A DNA stretch of 64,000 bases, from NCBI GenBank assembly GCA_013399855.1, contig VXAY01007484.1, positions 1 through 64,000 of the forward strand. The letters run 5' to 3'. Source of the DNA: Oxyruncus cristatus. Its lineage: Eukaryota > Chordata > Aves > Passeriformes > Cotingidae. Positions within the stretch are counted from its first letter, which is position 1. Every line of letters starts with the position of its first letter. Shown here piece after piece: positions 1-11,168 of this stretch. The position numbers were made by a program, and so were the translations under genes. The notes below the pieces were generated by a model that saw nothing but the letters and a program-made list of their open reading frames with translations, searched no databases and was not told the DNA's origin.

Positions 1-3000
1 GCAAGAAAAAAAAAATGAAAATTATAAAAATTTAATCTGGATGTTTAACTTTACACTATGTTTTCTTAAACACATTTAAGCAGAAAAAAAATTGCCACTT
101 ATACCAATTAAGATCCAAACTAAGATTCAGTCAACATGAATACTGACATAAAGGAAAGACAATGTTTCTAATACTGTACTGAACTTAAAAAAGCATGGAA
201 TTCAAATAATATTTTTGACCCCTTGTAGAATATTTTTTTCTTATACCTGAAAAAACACAAAAATTATGTTTAATGATCTGTAGTCACATTGTTTATGCAT
301 GAAAAAGGAAGGTTGGAAATGCAAAACCTCTAAGAGTTGTTTCTCCTAGAATTCATGTGTATATAGTACTAATCAGAATTTGAATTTTGTTTTAATATTT
401 AATAAGCCAGCGAAAGCCATTGAATTTGACATGATTATGCCAAATTTAAACAAATGTGTGAAAACATCTTCTCTTGCTCTCTGTCATGCAGAAACTAAGA
501 GTCATTTCTAGATTGACATCAAAGTTTTATTTTTAATTTCTTTCACCTATAGCACAAATCCATTATACACCATGGAAGCAAAATAACTAGACTTTGATGG
601 AGGTAAACAAAAATGCAAGAAGTTTCTACAAATGTAATTCAAGTTTGAAACATTCACTGCTGCCAATTATTCTGAGTAGGATATTTTTGAATGGTAAACT
701 TGAATTCAGTAAGAATATTTAATGTACCCTTTCCACACTGTTTTTTTAGCTTTAGACACTGTGTGCATAGCCTCACCTTTTCCATAAATAAATCTTGTTA
801 ATCATTTTAAGATGGCAATAAAATGTACTAGAAACATTCAAATTTCTAAGACAAATGAAGAAAACCCATTCTCACTTTTCTTGCTAATTCATGAACAAAG
901 TCAATTGCTCAACCAGTGGTGTTTCCAAAACAAGTCTCTTTTTCTTCTCTTCCTTTTATTTTTTTCATCTTGGGCTTACTATTTTTCAACAGGAGGCCTG
1001 AGAAGTCATGTATAAAATCTGATGCGTGGTTCTGAATTTCCTCAGTGGAGATAACTGAAACATGCACACCAAATGTACACCAAAGATTTTTTGAGGACTT
1101 CTGTAATAAATTAGCAATATTACAATAAAAAGAGTTAAAGGGTGATTTTTTTTCTGACTTCTCCTAATAAGGGCAGTTTTCTATAGCATTGGTATACACA
1201 GAATATATTTCTGAGTAGATTTAATCCCAATTTTTTTCTTATAAACCAAGGTGTGAAAATCATCACGGGACTGTTTATTCAGTTCTGAGTGGGAGACTGG
1301 CTATGTATGAGTGGATATATTTGAAATTTCAGGAGACAAAACAATTTCTGATTTATGGATGTAACTGCCACTCAAGGAAATGAAGCTGTTCTCCAAAACA
1401 GGAAGACAAAATTTAGGGTTATGGGAAAAAAAACAAAACAAAACAAAACAAAACATACAAACTTCTTTAAAAATATTCAATTTATTTTTTAAACTCATTG
1501 GAAATAAACCATGATTAAAAAAAAAAAAATCTCAAGAGCTGGAATTTATTTCACAATAAACTGTAAAAAATTGCACTAAATTATGCAATTTTTACTTTAA
1601 TGAAAACAAGATGTGGACAACTAATTCTACTTGTCTGCCTTGAAGAGGAAATTTCAACAATTTTAATTATGAATTTCAGAGCTTTTTCCTTTATGGGACT
1701 GAAAAAGCATCTTTCCAGCATAAACAAGTCTAGGCTATAATACTAGTAAATTAGTAATATGCTGCACGTTTTAAATGCAACACATTGCGGATAGGGCAAA
1801 CATTAATAAATGTTCCTAGCAATCATTAGAAAGTAACCATAAATTTTTTCAATGTATTGTCAACATCAAAGCAGTATTCTGAATTATTATGTTTTTTTAT
1901 AGAATAGTGCAAGCAACAGAAATATTTCATAAAAGATTCTAATGTGACAGGTACATAGTGAATTAATTTTGTAGTCTTAAAAATAATTTTACATCTGAAT
2001 GTCATTCATAGATTTTTTTCTTTTTGCTTTAAGTAAACCACAATAATCTTCTTTATGTCCATGGCTGAGTGCAAGAAGTATGCCTCACACTTGGATCTAA
2101 AACTTCAGATAGACAACCTCCAGTAAGATTTATTCTTTGAATCTTTTTTTCAGTCAAACTCAGTTGGGTCTTAAATATCTGGGAACCTGTAGACTTTACA
2201 TGAAGCAAGCCTAAAGTTTAGATTTAGATCAAGTTCTTCTAAATAAATCTCTGCTTATATTTGTGGAGTTTCTTTCCCAGATCATTTGATGGAGAAAGTA
2301 ATGCAGTTTCAATGGAAATGTAGAATCTACGCAAGCTAGAAAGGTGTGTTACACCTCTTTCCAAAGATGAAAATACAGAGATGTAATACTAATGTAAGAA
2401 ATTAGCATGTTTCTTCCCTATCTGAAACAAAAAGAGGTACAGGAAAATTTGTGACTGCCACAGCATGGAGCCTGCAAATTTAACTCTAGCAAATACACTT
2501 TTAAATCAGAATGTAAAAAAGAAAGTCACCTTGGATATGAAGATATATTCATGACGATTAGAGTCAAGGTGCTTAACAGCCTGATGATTTGGATATGAGG
2601 TGGTTAAAAGCCCATTGGTTAGCAGCCCTATCATTAATGCAAGTAAAGGTGTTTGGCATGTATGTTACTTTTGGTCCAGCACTGTCTATGAATTTTCTAA
2701 ATATAAAGCATTCATCAGATATATGCTTTCTGTGAACAGTTATAACACAGCATGAGCTCTCGGATTCAGAATCTACTCTTGCTTAAAAATCAAAACAAAT
2801 TAAAAAAAAAACAAACAGAAGCCCCCCCAAAAAACCAACAAAAAACTCCACAACAACCACCAAACAATAACTAGGAGAAAGAGTGAATTAACAAAGAACT
2901 TTTGGTGGATTTCTATTCTTTGTCTAACTGCTACACGTCAAGAAGAATATTGCTTTATTAAAGTTATTTGCTTTCTAGATTTCATTTCCTATAAAGGCCA

Positions 3001-3649
3001 TTAAAGAAAGATAAATAATTTGTCTAAATAAAGATTCCTAATTCTATACTCTGCTGGAATGGAAAGCCATAAGTTATTTCAGGAATTACAAGAAAGGATT
3101 AGAGCATTTTCTTGGAAACTCTATCATAAGGAAGTGTTCCTAAGTGTTACACATAAATTATTGTGGAATTACACCAATGATAAAATGTATTTGTGAAAGT
3201 GCATGCAATAAGTACTGCATATCTAATGAAACAAATACTGTTGCATGCAAGTTCTCTGCTTATGACAATATATTTATTACTCTGCTTACAAAAGCTAAGT
3301 GTTCTGGGCATTGATCACTGCAGAACTTCATTGCCTTGAACAGCTTTCCTCTAAAAACAATTCTGTTTCTTTAAAAGTAAGCATTAACGACAAATGCTAA
3401 ATGCATGAATAGTCAATAAGTGAATAAGGCAGCATTGTAGATTTGAGAGTAAAATGTTGGTGCAGCTTCTGACTTGCAATTGCAAAGTAGTAAGAACTAA
3501 CCTTTTAAGACTTGCTGAGAAGTCTTGTGTAAAATATTTCTATGGTAACACTAAGCTCATTTGGGAAAAAAACTGGTCTCACCCGGAGGGAAAAAAAAAG
3601 GATTGAACATAATATTTTGTTTAACACAATACTGGCAAAGTATGCATCT
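1..3649. other. AT-rich stretch without recognisable gene
   Basis: AT-rich DNA with frequent stop codons in all frames and no recognisable dispersed repeat. The only structured element I see is the AAAAC simple repeat listed separately, plus an A/C-rich low-complexity patch around 2796-2870. The two open frames over 60 codons here (812-1015 plus, 1301-1498 minus) are low in complexity and lack splice or family support. It could be intronic or intergenic. Confidence 0.6.
1425..1455. repeat. (AAAAC)n simple repeat
   Basis: An A8 run followed by five AAAAC-type units. On the minus strand it reads as GTTTT repeats. It may be a slippage-grown poly(A) remnant, but no retroposon body is visible next to it. 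Confidence 0.85.
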
Positions 3650-3703
3650 CTATAATGGATGGTTTGGGTTGGACGAGACCTTAAAGATCATCTAGTTCCA
3701 TAT
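3650..3703 (-). mobile_element. CR1 LINE, short 3' end fragment
   Basis: The plus strand reads as the reverse complement of a CR1 3' tail: GGTTTGGGTTGGACGAGACC followed by TTAAAGATCATCTAGTTCCA. These are the hallmark last bases of avian CR1. Only about 50 bp remain, and the terminal octamers are reduced to one degenerate copy. CR1 copies are usually 5'-truncated, so such short tails are common. Confidence 0.8.
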
Positions 3704-5824
3704 CACAGGTCTTTAGTGTTAGTGTAAAATGATAAAAACTTGGCAGAACTTTTGTTAGGAAATGTGTTTATATTGCTTGTAAACAATAAAAAAAGCCATT
3801 TAATGATCAGTTTTGTGTTTATATTGTTACATCACAAATCTCATAAGAATTAGTTTCTGTTTAACTTTTTCTTTAAAATGTATTTTACTCATATGTCAGT
3901 GAATATGAACAATTCCCAGTAAAGGAGGCATGACCACATTTCAGATGAAAAGAATAAAATGTATGTCTATGTCCAAAAATCATTTAGTCAATATAGTCAC
4001 TACTGTCCTATTGGCTATTTAACTGACCATGTACACAGGGAGAAAATTTAATTACTAGTGAATAGGTTGAATAGTGCCATGGAGACCTCCTAGAGTACCT
4101 GAAACATCCACTCAGGACTAATAGATGCAGTGTAGAAATTATACCTTATATGTTAGACACCTATGGTTAGGTAACTAAATCCTCTCCCAGAAAAAAATCT
4201 TCATTCAGCCAACTAAAGATGACATTTAGAGACATTTTAATTTCTGTGGGGTGTCCTATCTGATCTTCAGCTTGTGGTCTGGAATTGCACAGAATCTTTC
4301 AAATGTCTTGTGCAATATTCATCATTCCTTTGCAAAATTCTCCCTACACAAAAGGCACTGGACACATATGTTAAAAAATGGATAGATACATAATCATGTG
4401 CTTTAGTAGGAGTCAAATCGTTCCACATCTGCACTGTAGTTCCAGCTCAGAATTGGATACATCTCCACTGCCTACACAACAGGAATTTACGCCTTATTGT
4501 ATATGTTGACACTGATATGTAAGTTTCTTAGTCTGGAAGTGCATCCTCCCTGAACAATAAAATAGAATTTAAACCTGATATCTTATTTCCCCTTAACAGT
4601 ATCTATTCTGTGATAATTTACAGTATTATAAGTTTTTATGATGCATGAGCATCAATGAACTCCTGTAACAGTCCATAAATAAGTCTGCTACAAATTTCAA
4701 CTTTTTACATTATGATTTTTATCAGGTATGTATTTATTAGGTGGAAGTATTTTTAATGACCTACATGAAATACACACAACCAAGAAAAATTTCATCCTAT
4801 CCAAATGAATAATTATATTTGGAGCCTTAGTATGGCAATACATGATCACAAATGGTAAAATGATTCTACAAAATTACTCTCCTTCTTTTTGTTACCAGTT
4901 TATTTCCCACTCAGGGTTAGTAGGACAGAACTCAGTTAAAATATAGTCCCTCCCATCAGAGAAAGCTTATGAACTCTGCTAACTTGTGCAATCATGAATA
5001 GTACTCCTTAAGTCCAAAATGAGTACCACTTAATTTCAGTATTTCTTCATTGTGTTGCAAATGTAAGAAAAATAAAAACTTCACAAAGTTTCTTGAAGCA
5101 GAAAGATTTAATGTCACTTGAAATGAAGAATGATCTGAAACATTATTGTTTCTTGTTTTCGCAGTATAATGAGAATATAAAATTTGCTAGAAGTGCTGCT
5201 CTTGCATATGATCAACTCTGTTCTTTTACGAGGGCGATAGTAATTTCTTTAATCAGAATGAATCACAAAGTTTCATGCTTAGAAGTAGACATAAACACCC
5301 GTTTTTCATGTGTTGAAATTCCTCAGAATTCAGTGGATGTTACGGGTGTGTAATACCTCTTTGAGTCAGGCCATGAAACACATAGTTAAGTACCTAACAA
5401 AAGGTGACCTTACTCTCATAGGAGGCTGAGCACCCATATTGAAGTTAATGAAGCAGCAGTACTTACTGCATCTGAAAATTAGGTTAAATTTAGCTGCATA
5501 ACTTTAAACTCAAAAGCAAGCCAAATTTTGGTTAACATGGAGAAAATTTTCATCTTCTTGTCCTGTCATTACCCTCCTATCTGTCATCCACCTGTCTACT
5601 TTTTTCTCTCCCTGGAGGTGGATCACAGGTGGTGGGGGAGGGTGTTTGTGGATTTTATGTGCTTTGTTTGTGTTTTGTTTTTTTTTTTTTGTCCTTTAAA
5701 CTTTTTCAGCCTCACACACTTCTGTAATAGCTTTTCTTTCAGCCATTATTTTTTTTTTAATAATCCAGAAAGGTAAGTATATTCCTGGCTTCCTGAAATG
5801 ACCTGACAGTAGATTTAAACTGAA
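3704..5824. other. Mostly unique AT-rich DNA
   Basis: No gene recognised. An 86-codon open frame (5093-5353, plus) shows no known domain and no codon bias I can judge by eye. One possible ancient repeat at 5381-5484 is listed separately. Confidence 0.5.
5381..5484. repeat. Possible ancient amniote dispersed repeat
   Basis: The segment contains TTAAGTACCTAACA, then GGCTGAGCACCCATATTGAA, then CATCTGAAAATTAGG. This order resembles a repeat common in turtles, crocodilians and birds (consensus-like words: ttaggtgcctaa, gctgagcaccc, attgaagtcaatg, ctgaaaatcaggcc). Recognition is from memory of that word order only. No terminal repeats or duplication are visible. Confidence 0.3.
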
Positions 5825-6066
5825 AGTTGGAAAAAGATGGTACACATCACCTCTGGTCCAACTCTCTGTTCAAAGAAATATTATCTAGAGTAGGTTACTT
5901 GAAACTCAAGTTTTGAGTGTCTTTAACAGTGGAGGCTCCATAACCATTCTGCACAACCTGTTCCAGTGTTCGATCTCCCTCCCAGTATTTTTTTTTTCTT
6001 TTGTTTATGTTTAATTGGAATTTCTTGGATTTCAGTTTGTACCATTTACATCTTATTGTGTCACTG
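5825..6066 (-). mobile_element. CR1 LINE fragment, 3' part
   Basis: Read on the minus strand this is CR1 3' sequence. The plus strand has the antisense words GTTGGAAAAAGATGG and CCTCTGGTCCAAC, then CACAACCTGTTCCAGTGTTC, then CAGTTTGTACCATTTACATC and TGTGTCACTGGATA, which follow the CR1 tail order (compare CAGTTTGTGCCCATTGCCTC in other copies). An internal T-rich expansion at about 5989-6008 interrupts it. It is strongly diverged and non-coding. Confidence 0.85.
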
Positions 6067-6788
6067 GATATTTAATGTAAGTGTGCTTAAAAATCTGTAA
6101 ATCAAGGGTTCCATGGAGTATATCACATAATAGATCAAGCAATACAAGCCGGTAAAGAAATTCCTGGAAAGATTTCTGAAACAAATGCTTCCAGAGAGCT
6201 GTACAAAGGAAAGTTGGGCTGCTGCTGTGCCTGAGTACATGAACTTTCATACTATGTGGTAGTGTACAAGTTTAAAAGAATTCTTTGATCCTTACCTATT
6301 AACGTATACTCATTTACCCTTTGATCCTTTCCTATGTGATGATCTTAAGAAATCATATATAAAACTCCACAGTTGACAGAAAAGAAGTGTCTCACCTAAA
6401 TCTGTAGCTAGGTTTTCTCCCTCATGCACTATAGATTGATCAGTGCTCTCTGGATGGAACTTTCCATAAACATCTAACAGATTTCTGCAGAATTTTGCTA
6501 TTCTGCTATATACCCAGTTTGTATTTTAGTATATTGGGACAGCTGTCAAACACCTAGTGTGTTGGGGTCTAAAGACTTTTCACATGAAATGAAAGCTATC
6601 CCTGAGTTCATGTTGATATGTAATTTTAAGAAAATCCATTTGGGCAGAAAAAACATTTTTCTTTCCCTGTAGCTATGAAGTTCCCATTTGACAATGAAAA
6701 ACAATGCAAAGGTTTCGCATTTATTGTTCTGTCTTCCACTCTTTAACATCAAAAAGACCTTTAAATTCTATTCCACCTTTTACACTTA
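6067..6788. other. No recognisable feature
   Basis: AT-rich DNA between a CR1 tail and an LTR fragment. Open frames on the minus strand (6053-6250, 6546-6752) show no known domain. Confidence 0.5.
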
Positions 6789-7192
6789 AGTGTGTCCCCA
6801 TGGACCCCTGTGGCCTGCAGGGGCACAGCTGCCTCACCGTGGTCTGCACCATTGGCTGCAGGGGAATATCTGCTTCAGTGCCTGGAGAACCTCTTCCCCC
6901 TCCTTCTGCACTGACCTGGCTGTCTGCAGGACTGTTCCTCTCACATATTCTCACTCCTCTCTTTGAGTGCATTTGCAAAGTCTGCGTTTTGTTTTTTCCT
7001 CCTCTTAAATCTGTTACCTCAAAGGTGCTGCCACCATTTTTAACAGGCTCAGCCTTGGACAGCAGCAGGTCCGTCTTGGGGCCAGCTGTCATTGGCTCTG
7101 TTGAACTCAGGGGAAGCTCCTGGCAGCTTGTCACAGAAGCCATCCCTGCAGCCCCTCTCACTACCAAAATCTTGCCATGGGAACCCAATACA
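6789..7192 (-). mobile_element. ERV LTR fragment (copy A), 5' part
   Basis: This segment is homologous to two others in the window, at about 8570-9007 (same strand) and 41689-42080 (opposite strand). Read on the minus strand from 7192 it starts TGTATTGGGTTC, then has GGCAAGATTTTGGTAGTGAG, the GGGGCTGCAGGGATGGCTTC motif, AGCCAATGACAGCTGG, a TATA-like word (ACAGATTTAAGAG), then blocks around CTGCAGACAGCCAGG. This order matches a very common passerine ERVL-type LTR as I remember it. The overlapping 173- and 155-codon frames are accidental readings through the LTR. The 3' half of the LTR is missing. Confidence 0.75.
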
Positions 7193-7502
7193 TTCTACTT
7201 CTCATTTCTTGAATCACATATCTAAGAATTATCATTAAAAATCACATTTATCACACAATATTCACAATTCTTACAGGCTTCACTCACATAACAAAAACAC
7301 TAAAATCAAAATAACATCATCACAACACCAAGTGAAAGCAGACAATTTATACACAATATATGCTTAATTTCTTCACTACAATTACATGAACCAAAATTTC
7401 CCATCATCTTTCACTCTCTAGCCATGTTCAGTCAGTTTTGCCCATTGGCTCTTCTAATTACTATCCTAATCTCAAACTCCTCGTGCTCTGCATGAAAAGG
7501 AC
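7193..7502. other. AT-rich spacer between LTR pieces
   Basis: About 310 bp, A/T-rich, lying between the 5' boundary of LTR copy A and the end of another LTR piece. It has no open frame and no obvious primer-binding site next to 7503. It could be host DNA or a decayed ERV leader, and I cannot tell which. Confidence 0.4.
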
Positions 7503-7660
7503 TGTGGTGTGCTGACTTTGGCTAGACACCAGGTGCCCACCAAGCTGGTCTATCACTTTGCCTCCTCAGAAGAAGGGAGACAGAAAATAGGATGAAAGAA
7601 AACTTGTAGGTCAAGATAAAGGCAGTTTTAATAATGCAAAAACAAAGGCTATGCACAGAA
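7503..7660. mobile_element. ERV LTR terminal fragment
   Basis: It begins TGTGGTGTGCTGACTTTGGC and continues with ACACCAGGTGCCCACCAAGC, CTATCACTTTGCCTCCTCAG, GGAGACAGAAAATAGGATG and GGTCAAGATAAAGGCAG. This series of words is characteristic of the end of abundant passerine ERV LTRs (TG start, GGTGCCCACCAAGC box). Two bird LTR families carry this series in opposite polarity, so I leave the strand open. The right limit is approximate. No flanking duplication was found. Confidence 0.65.
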
Positions 7661-8324
7661 TGGATGTTGACTGTAAAAATAAATGAACCTCTGTAACATT
7701 CCTTTTCTACAAAATACAGGAATTATTGTTTCAATTTAAATAAGGATACAACTTCCACAAGTGCTTTGATTCCCTAGGCTGAAGGCACTATACAAGTTAA
7801 AGAGTTCAAAGGCATCTGAACCAAGTATGTTTCTTTGGTCTATTTTATACCAGAAGAAAATACACATATCTTGACCTTGCATATATAGACCTGAGAAAGT
7901 TCCCTGAGAACATATTTCTCTGAATGTACAATTATCTGTTTTCAACTGCAGGGAATGTCACATTTTAAATTATACGTGTCTAAATTGCAAGGGGCCATAA
8001 AAAGGTCATATGCTGTCCCTCAAGACAAGATAATTAACAATGTTCTGTACTTGTGGTACAGCCTAAGAAGTATGTTATGCCTCTGTATTGTGATTCCACA
8101 TTGGAACATTTGCAAGGCAGTTTCCATATTGGCTCATATGGCTTCTTCCAGTGTTGAATACATCGAAAACAAGTGTGATTTGTATGATATCATAATGGTT
8201 CAAGTTCTCTGAGCATATCTAGTTCAATAATTGGGTTTTTTTCCTGGTGAAAACATTTGGCACCACTCTCAACCAACAGTGTTTTCACCCTTTGCTGTCT
8301 TTATCATCCTTTATCAGTAAGACA
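7661..8324. other. Unassigned DNA between repeats
   Basis: AT-rich. It contains short open frames on both strands (7736-7945 minus, 7955-8212 plus) with no recognisable family. It may be unrecognised LTR interior, because an LTR end lies on the left and the LTR copy B 5' region on the right. Confidence 0.4.
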
Positions 8325-8495
8325 CTGTGAAGGTGACAGCACTGGAGCAGGTTTCCCAGAGATCTTGCAGAGTCTACATATTCAAAAGCCATCTAGACAC
8401 AGTCCTGAAAAACCTGCAGTAGGTTACTCTGCTCAATCAGGGAGGTTGGACTAAAGACCTCCACAGGCCCTTTCCAACGTCAAACGTTCAGTAAT
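8325..8495 (+). mobile_element. CR1 LINE, 3' end fragment
   Basis: Contains GAGCAGGTTTCCCAGAG, then TTCAAAAGCCATCTAGACAC, GTCCTGAAAAACCTGC, GGTTGGACTAAAGACCTCC and GGCCCTTTCCAACGTC, in the order of a CR1 3' tail. The terminal octamers are degraded. It lies between an LTR end (7503) and the LTR copy B, so it may have inserted into an older LTR region. Confidence 0.85.
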
Positions 8496-8569
8496 ACTGT
8501 TATTCTCTGCTGCTATTGAATTATGCTTCTATTTGCTCATTTGGTTAAGCCTATTGAGAATATGGAGGG

Positions 8570-9007
8570 CATGTCCATCTGCTCTGTTGTGGGGTTCCTA
8601 CTCGGGCTGAAATGTGGATATCTGCTCTGATATGGTCCTCCATGGGCTGCAGGAGGACAACCTCATCACCACAGTCTTCTCCACAGGATACAGGAGGATC
8701 TCTGCTCTTCTATCCAGAGCACCTCCCTCCTTCCTTCTTGAGGGACCTTGGGATCTGCCGGGCTGTTTCTCTCATTTTTTCTTACTCCTTTCTCAGATGC
8801 TGCACAGCATTTTTTATCATTTCTTAAATATGTTGTCACAGCGGGAGCAATAGCATCACTGATGTGCTCAGCTTTGGCCAGCAGTGGTTCTATTTTGGAG
8901 CCATCTGACAGTGTCTGTGTGGGACACAGGGCAGTGCCTAGTCTCTTCACAGAAGCCACCTCTGCAATCTCCTAGCTATCAAAACCTTGTCACACAAACC
9001 CAATACA
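8570..9007 (-). mobile_element. ERV LTR fragment (copy B), 5' part
   Basis: Same family and orientation as copy A. From 9007 on the minus strand it reads TGTATTGGGTTTGTGTGACA, then AGGTTTTGATAGCTAGG, a GGTGGCTTCTGTGAAG block, GTCAGATGGCTCC, and later CCTGCAGCCCATGGAGG-like words, ending near GTAGGAACCCCACAACAG. Both A and B end at the same LTR-start words, which supports 9007 and 7192 as true 5' LTR edges. Several 70-97-codon frames on both strands here are LTR artefacts. Confidence 0.75.
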
Positions 9008-9465
9008 AGATGATTTCAAATCTACAGATACTTTTCACTGTAAAAGCAGTGAGCTTTTTTACTTGAACATCACAAGCAGTATGTTGGTTTCTGTCCTGTT
9101 TCTGGATGTTTTAAAAAATGCATAATGATGTTTTTCCCATCTGATTTCAGTTGCTGCTATCAGAAATGCATGTACAGTCTCTATGCCTTAGGTTATATAG
9201 ATTTTACTCTTTTTACTATTTAACCTCTAGTTTATGTGCTAAGTAAAAAATATTTTCTACTATATGGCATTTGACCTTCAATTGGCTCTCTTTTTCTTTG
9301 TTGTGGAGCCTGTGGTAGCATGACATTCATGATTCATGCAAAGCCTATTTGTTTCTTCAGTTTTGCTTTCACTGTGATGCCACCTAATTATTCTCTACCT
9401 TCAAGTCTTATGTGATTTGGTTTTGTTTTGATCTGTTCCTAAGCAATTGGGCTGAATGCAGGTTC
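9008..9465. other. No recognisable feature
   Basis: AT-rich DNA to the right of LTR copy B. No target-site duplication matching the LTR edge was found. Confidence 0.5.
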
Positions 9466-9706
9466 TTTTGCCTTTTTGTTGTTGTTGTTGTTGGGGTTTT
9501 TTTGTTTGTTTGGTTTTTCGTGTGTGTGTGGTTTTTTTTTTGGTTTTTTTTTGTTTTTTTGGGGTGGGGTTGTTTGGGTTTTTTTTTGTGGGTTTTTTTG
9601 TGTGTTTTTTGTTTTGGTTTGGTTTTTGTTTTTTGGGGTTTGTTTGTTTGTTTGTTGGTTGGTTGGTTGGTTGGTTTTTTTTGGTTTGGTTTTTTGTTTT
9701 TTTGTT
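9466..9706. repeat. G/T-only low-complexity tract
   Basis: About 240 nt made almost wholly of G and T on the plus strand: (GTT)n at the left, GTGTGTGTGTGG, several TTTGTTTG runs and five tandem TTGG units near 9655-9676. Because A and C are nearly absent, stop codons cannot occur on the plus strand, which gives three long false frames rich in Phe, Leu, Trp, Gly and Val, plus one Gln/Lys/Pro/Thr-rich frame on the minus strand. None should be annotated as a gene. Confidence 0.9.
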
Positions 9707-9879
9707 GATCCAGGCATTGTGTTAAGTTTATCCAGATATAGATTTAAGTTTATACCTTGAAAAAATTTTTGCACAATGCAAATATTTGGTGAGGGTACAA
9801 TATGAAAATTGAGACTTTTTCATATACGAAGGTTTACTATCTTTCAAATACAGCCATTAAAAATTCTCTATATAAAGAT

Positions 9880-10695
9880 CTATATACTGTTACACGGGAA
9901 GGTGATAGAGCAAATAATTTTGGAAATCCTTTCCGAACATATAAAGGTCAAGAAGGTTGTTAGGAGTAGTTGGCATGGGTTTATAAAAGAAAAATTGCAT
10001 TCAACAAAACTGACAGCATTCTAGGATGAGATAAACAGCTCAGGGGAGATCAATGCCTTTAGTTATTCTTCCATAACATTTCCACAGTCAAAATTATGAA
10101 GTACAGAGGAGATAAATGGACAGTAATTTATTAGACAGTAGAGAACTGACAGTAGGTTGGACAGCTAAGAGTTGAAAACTGGCTGAATTGTTGACTCTAA
10201 GTTAAAGTCAGAGACACAAAGTCCAGCTGGAGGCCAGTTACTAGTGCTTTGTCCCAAGGGTTGATATTGTAGTCAGCAGTGTTTAACATCTTTGCTGATG
10301 ACCTGGATGATGGGACAGAGTGCACCCTCAGCATGTTTGCAGATGATACAGAACTGTATCTGGCTGATGTACCAGACCAGTGTGCTGACATTCACTGGAA
10401 CCTCCAGAGGGTAGAGACAAGGATCGCATTAAATTCAACAAAGGGAAGTACATCTGAGGAAGAACAATTTCAAACATCAGGACAGGCTGGGGTCAATCAG
10501 CTGAAAAGCAGCTTGGCAGGGAAGGACCTGGGCTGCCAGCATACTGACCATGAGGCAGCAATGTACCCTTGCAGCAAAAAAGGCTCTTAGCCCCCAGGGC
10601 TGCTCCAGGTAGAATGTTGCCCTGCCCCAGTGATTTACTCAGCCCTGGTAAAAAACATCTACAGTGCTGCATTGTGTTGGCTTCCCACCAAATGT
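9880..10695 (+). mobile_element. CR1 LINE fragment with reverse-transcriptase remnant (left part)
   Basis: This is the 3' half of CR1 ORF2. The coding signal is strongest at 10279-10400, where one frame gives MFNIFADDLDDGTECTLSMF followed by ADDTELYL. The FADD word is the CR1 version of the reverse-transcriptase catalytic YxDD box, so both catalytic aspartates survive here. Around it are stops and indels: the upstream part (from about 9880) is only recognisable as DNA, and the downstream part lacks the usual cysteine/leucine-rich continuation. At about 10695 the CR1 alignment stops, and it resumes near 11310, so the element is split by an insertion. The copy is dead. Confidence 0.85.
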
Positions 10696-10794
10696 CCGAA
10701 CCCACAGGGAAAACCTCCCCCTCCTTTCATCTCCCAGGGCAAAGTAAAAAACTATAGAAACTTAAGAGCCCGAAAACAACCCAATTATATCTAT

Positions 10795-10814
10795 ATATAT
10801 ATATTTTTACATAT
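10795..10814. repeat. (TA)n-rich microsatellite
   Basis: Short run of TATATCTATATATATATATT. It lies near one edge of the insertion in the split CR1 and may mark its boundary or a former A/T-rich target. Confidence 0.6.
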
Positions 10815-10876
10815 ATTACAGTTATATACTGTTAGAATACTATGTACAATATTAGGGACCCTGAATACCCCTACTC

Positions 10877-10940
10877 GAAGGAAAAGGGAAAAGGGAAAGG
10901 GGAAAAGGGAAAAGGGAAAGGGAAAGGGAAAAGGGGAAAA
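10877..10940 (+). repeat. 64-nt pure purine tract, (GGGAAA)n-like
   Basis: Every base from 10877 to 10940 is G or A, arranged as repeated GGGAAA/GGGAAAA/GGGGAAAA units. It has more than four G-runs of three or more with 3-4 nt loops, so it fits a G-quadruplex pattern, and as a mirror-like homopurine run it could form triplex DNA. It lies inside the LTR-like insertion and reads as CCCTTTT repeats in that element's sense strand. Confidence 0.9.
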
Positions 10941-11160
10941 CAGATATACACAATTAAAACCCAGGAGCAACCAATAAAGAGCTATAAAAGAAAATCTTGA
11001 GATAGCAGAATCATGCCAAACGACTGCCAGCACCCGCTGCCTCCCAAGGCCTACAGGGCCTCACTAGGCCTCACTCCTCTACACGAGTAGGACCGACAGC
11101 AGAATACCTGGGCGTTCAGACCACCGAAAGAGAAGAGAGAGAGAGACTTCTCTCCCTTCT

Positions 11161-11168
11161 TATTTATA
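11161..11168 (-). promoter_or_regulatory. TATA box of the LTR-like insertion
   Basis: TATAAATA on the minus strand, within GGGTATAAATAAGAAGGG. It is followed downstream (lower coordinates) by a CT-rich initiator-like stretch, as expected for an LTR U3/R boundary. Present activity is unknown. Confidence 0.45.

Noticed and set aside
6704..7225. 173-codon plus-strand and 155-codon minus-strand open frames
   Set aside because: They lie almost wholly within LTR copy A. The same DNA recurs at 8570-9007 and 41689-42080 with broken frames.
6789..9007. A complete provirus with paired LTRs
   Set aside because: No gag, pol or env motif, no primer-binding site next to 7503, and no matching duplication (GGACT before 7503, AGATG after 9007).
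9412..9774. Several overlapping Phe/Trp/Gly-rich frames and a Gln/Lys/Thr-rich minus frame
   Set aside because: Products of a G/T-only tract in which stop codons cannot form on the plus strand.
10279..10590. Functional reverse transcriptase gene
   Set aside because: The FADD box is intact but the frame is only about 100 codons and the element is truncated, frameshifted and split by an insertion.
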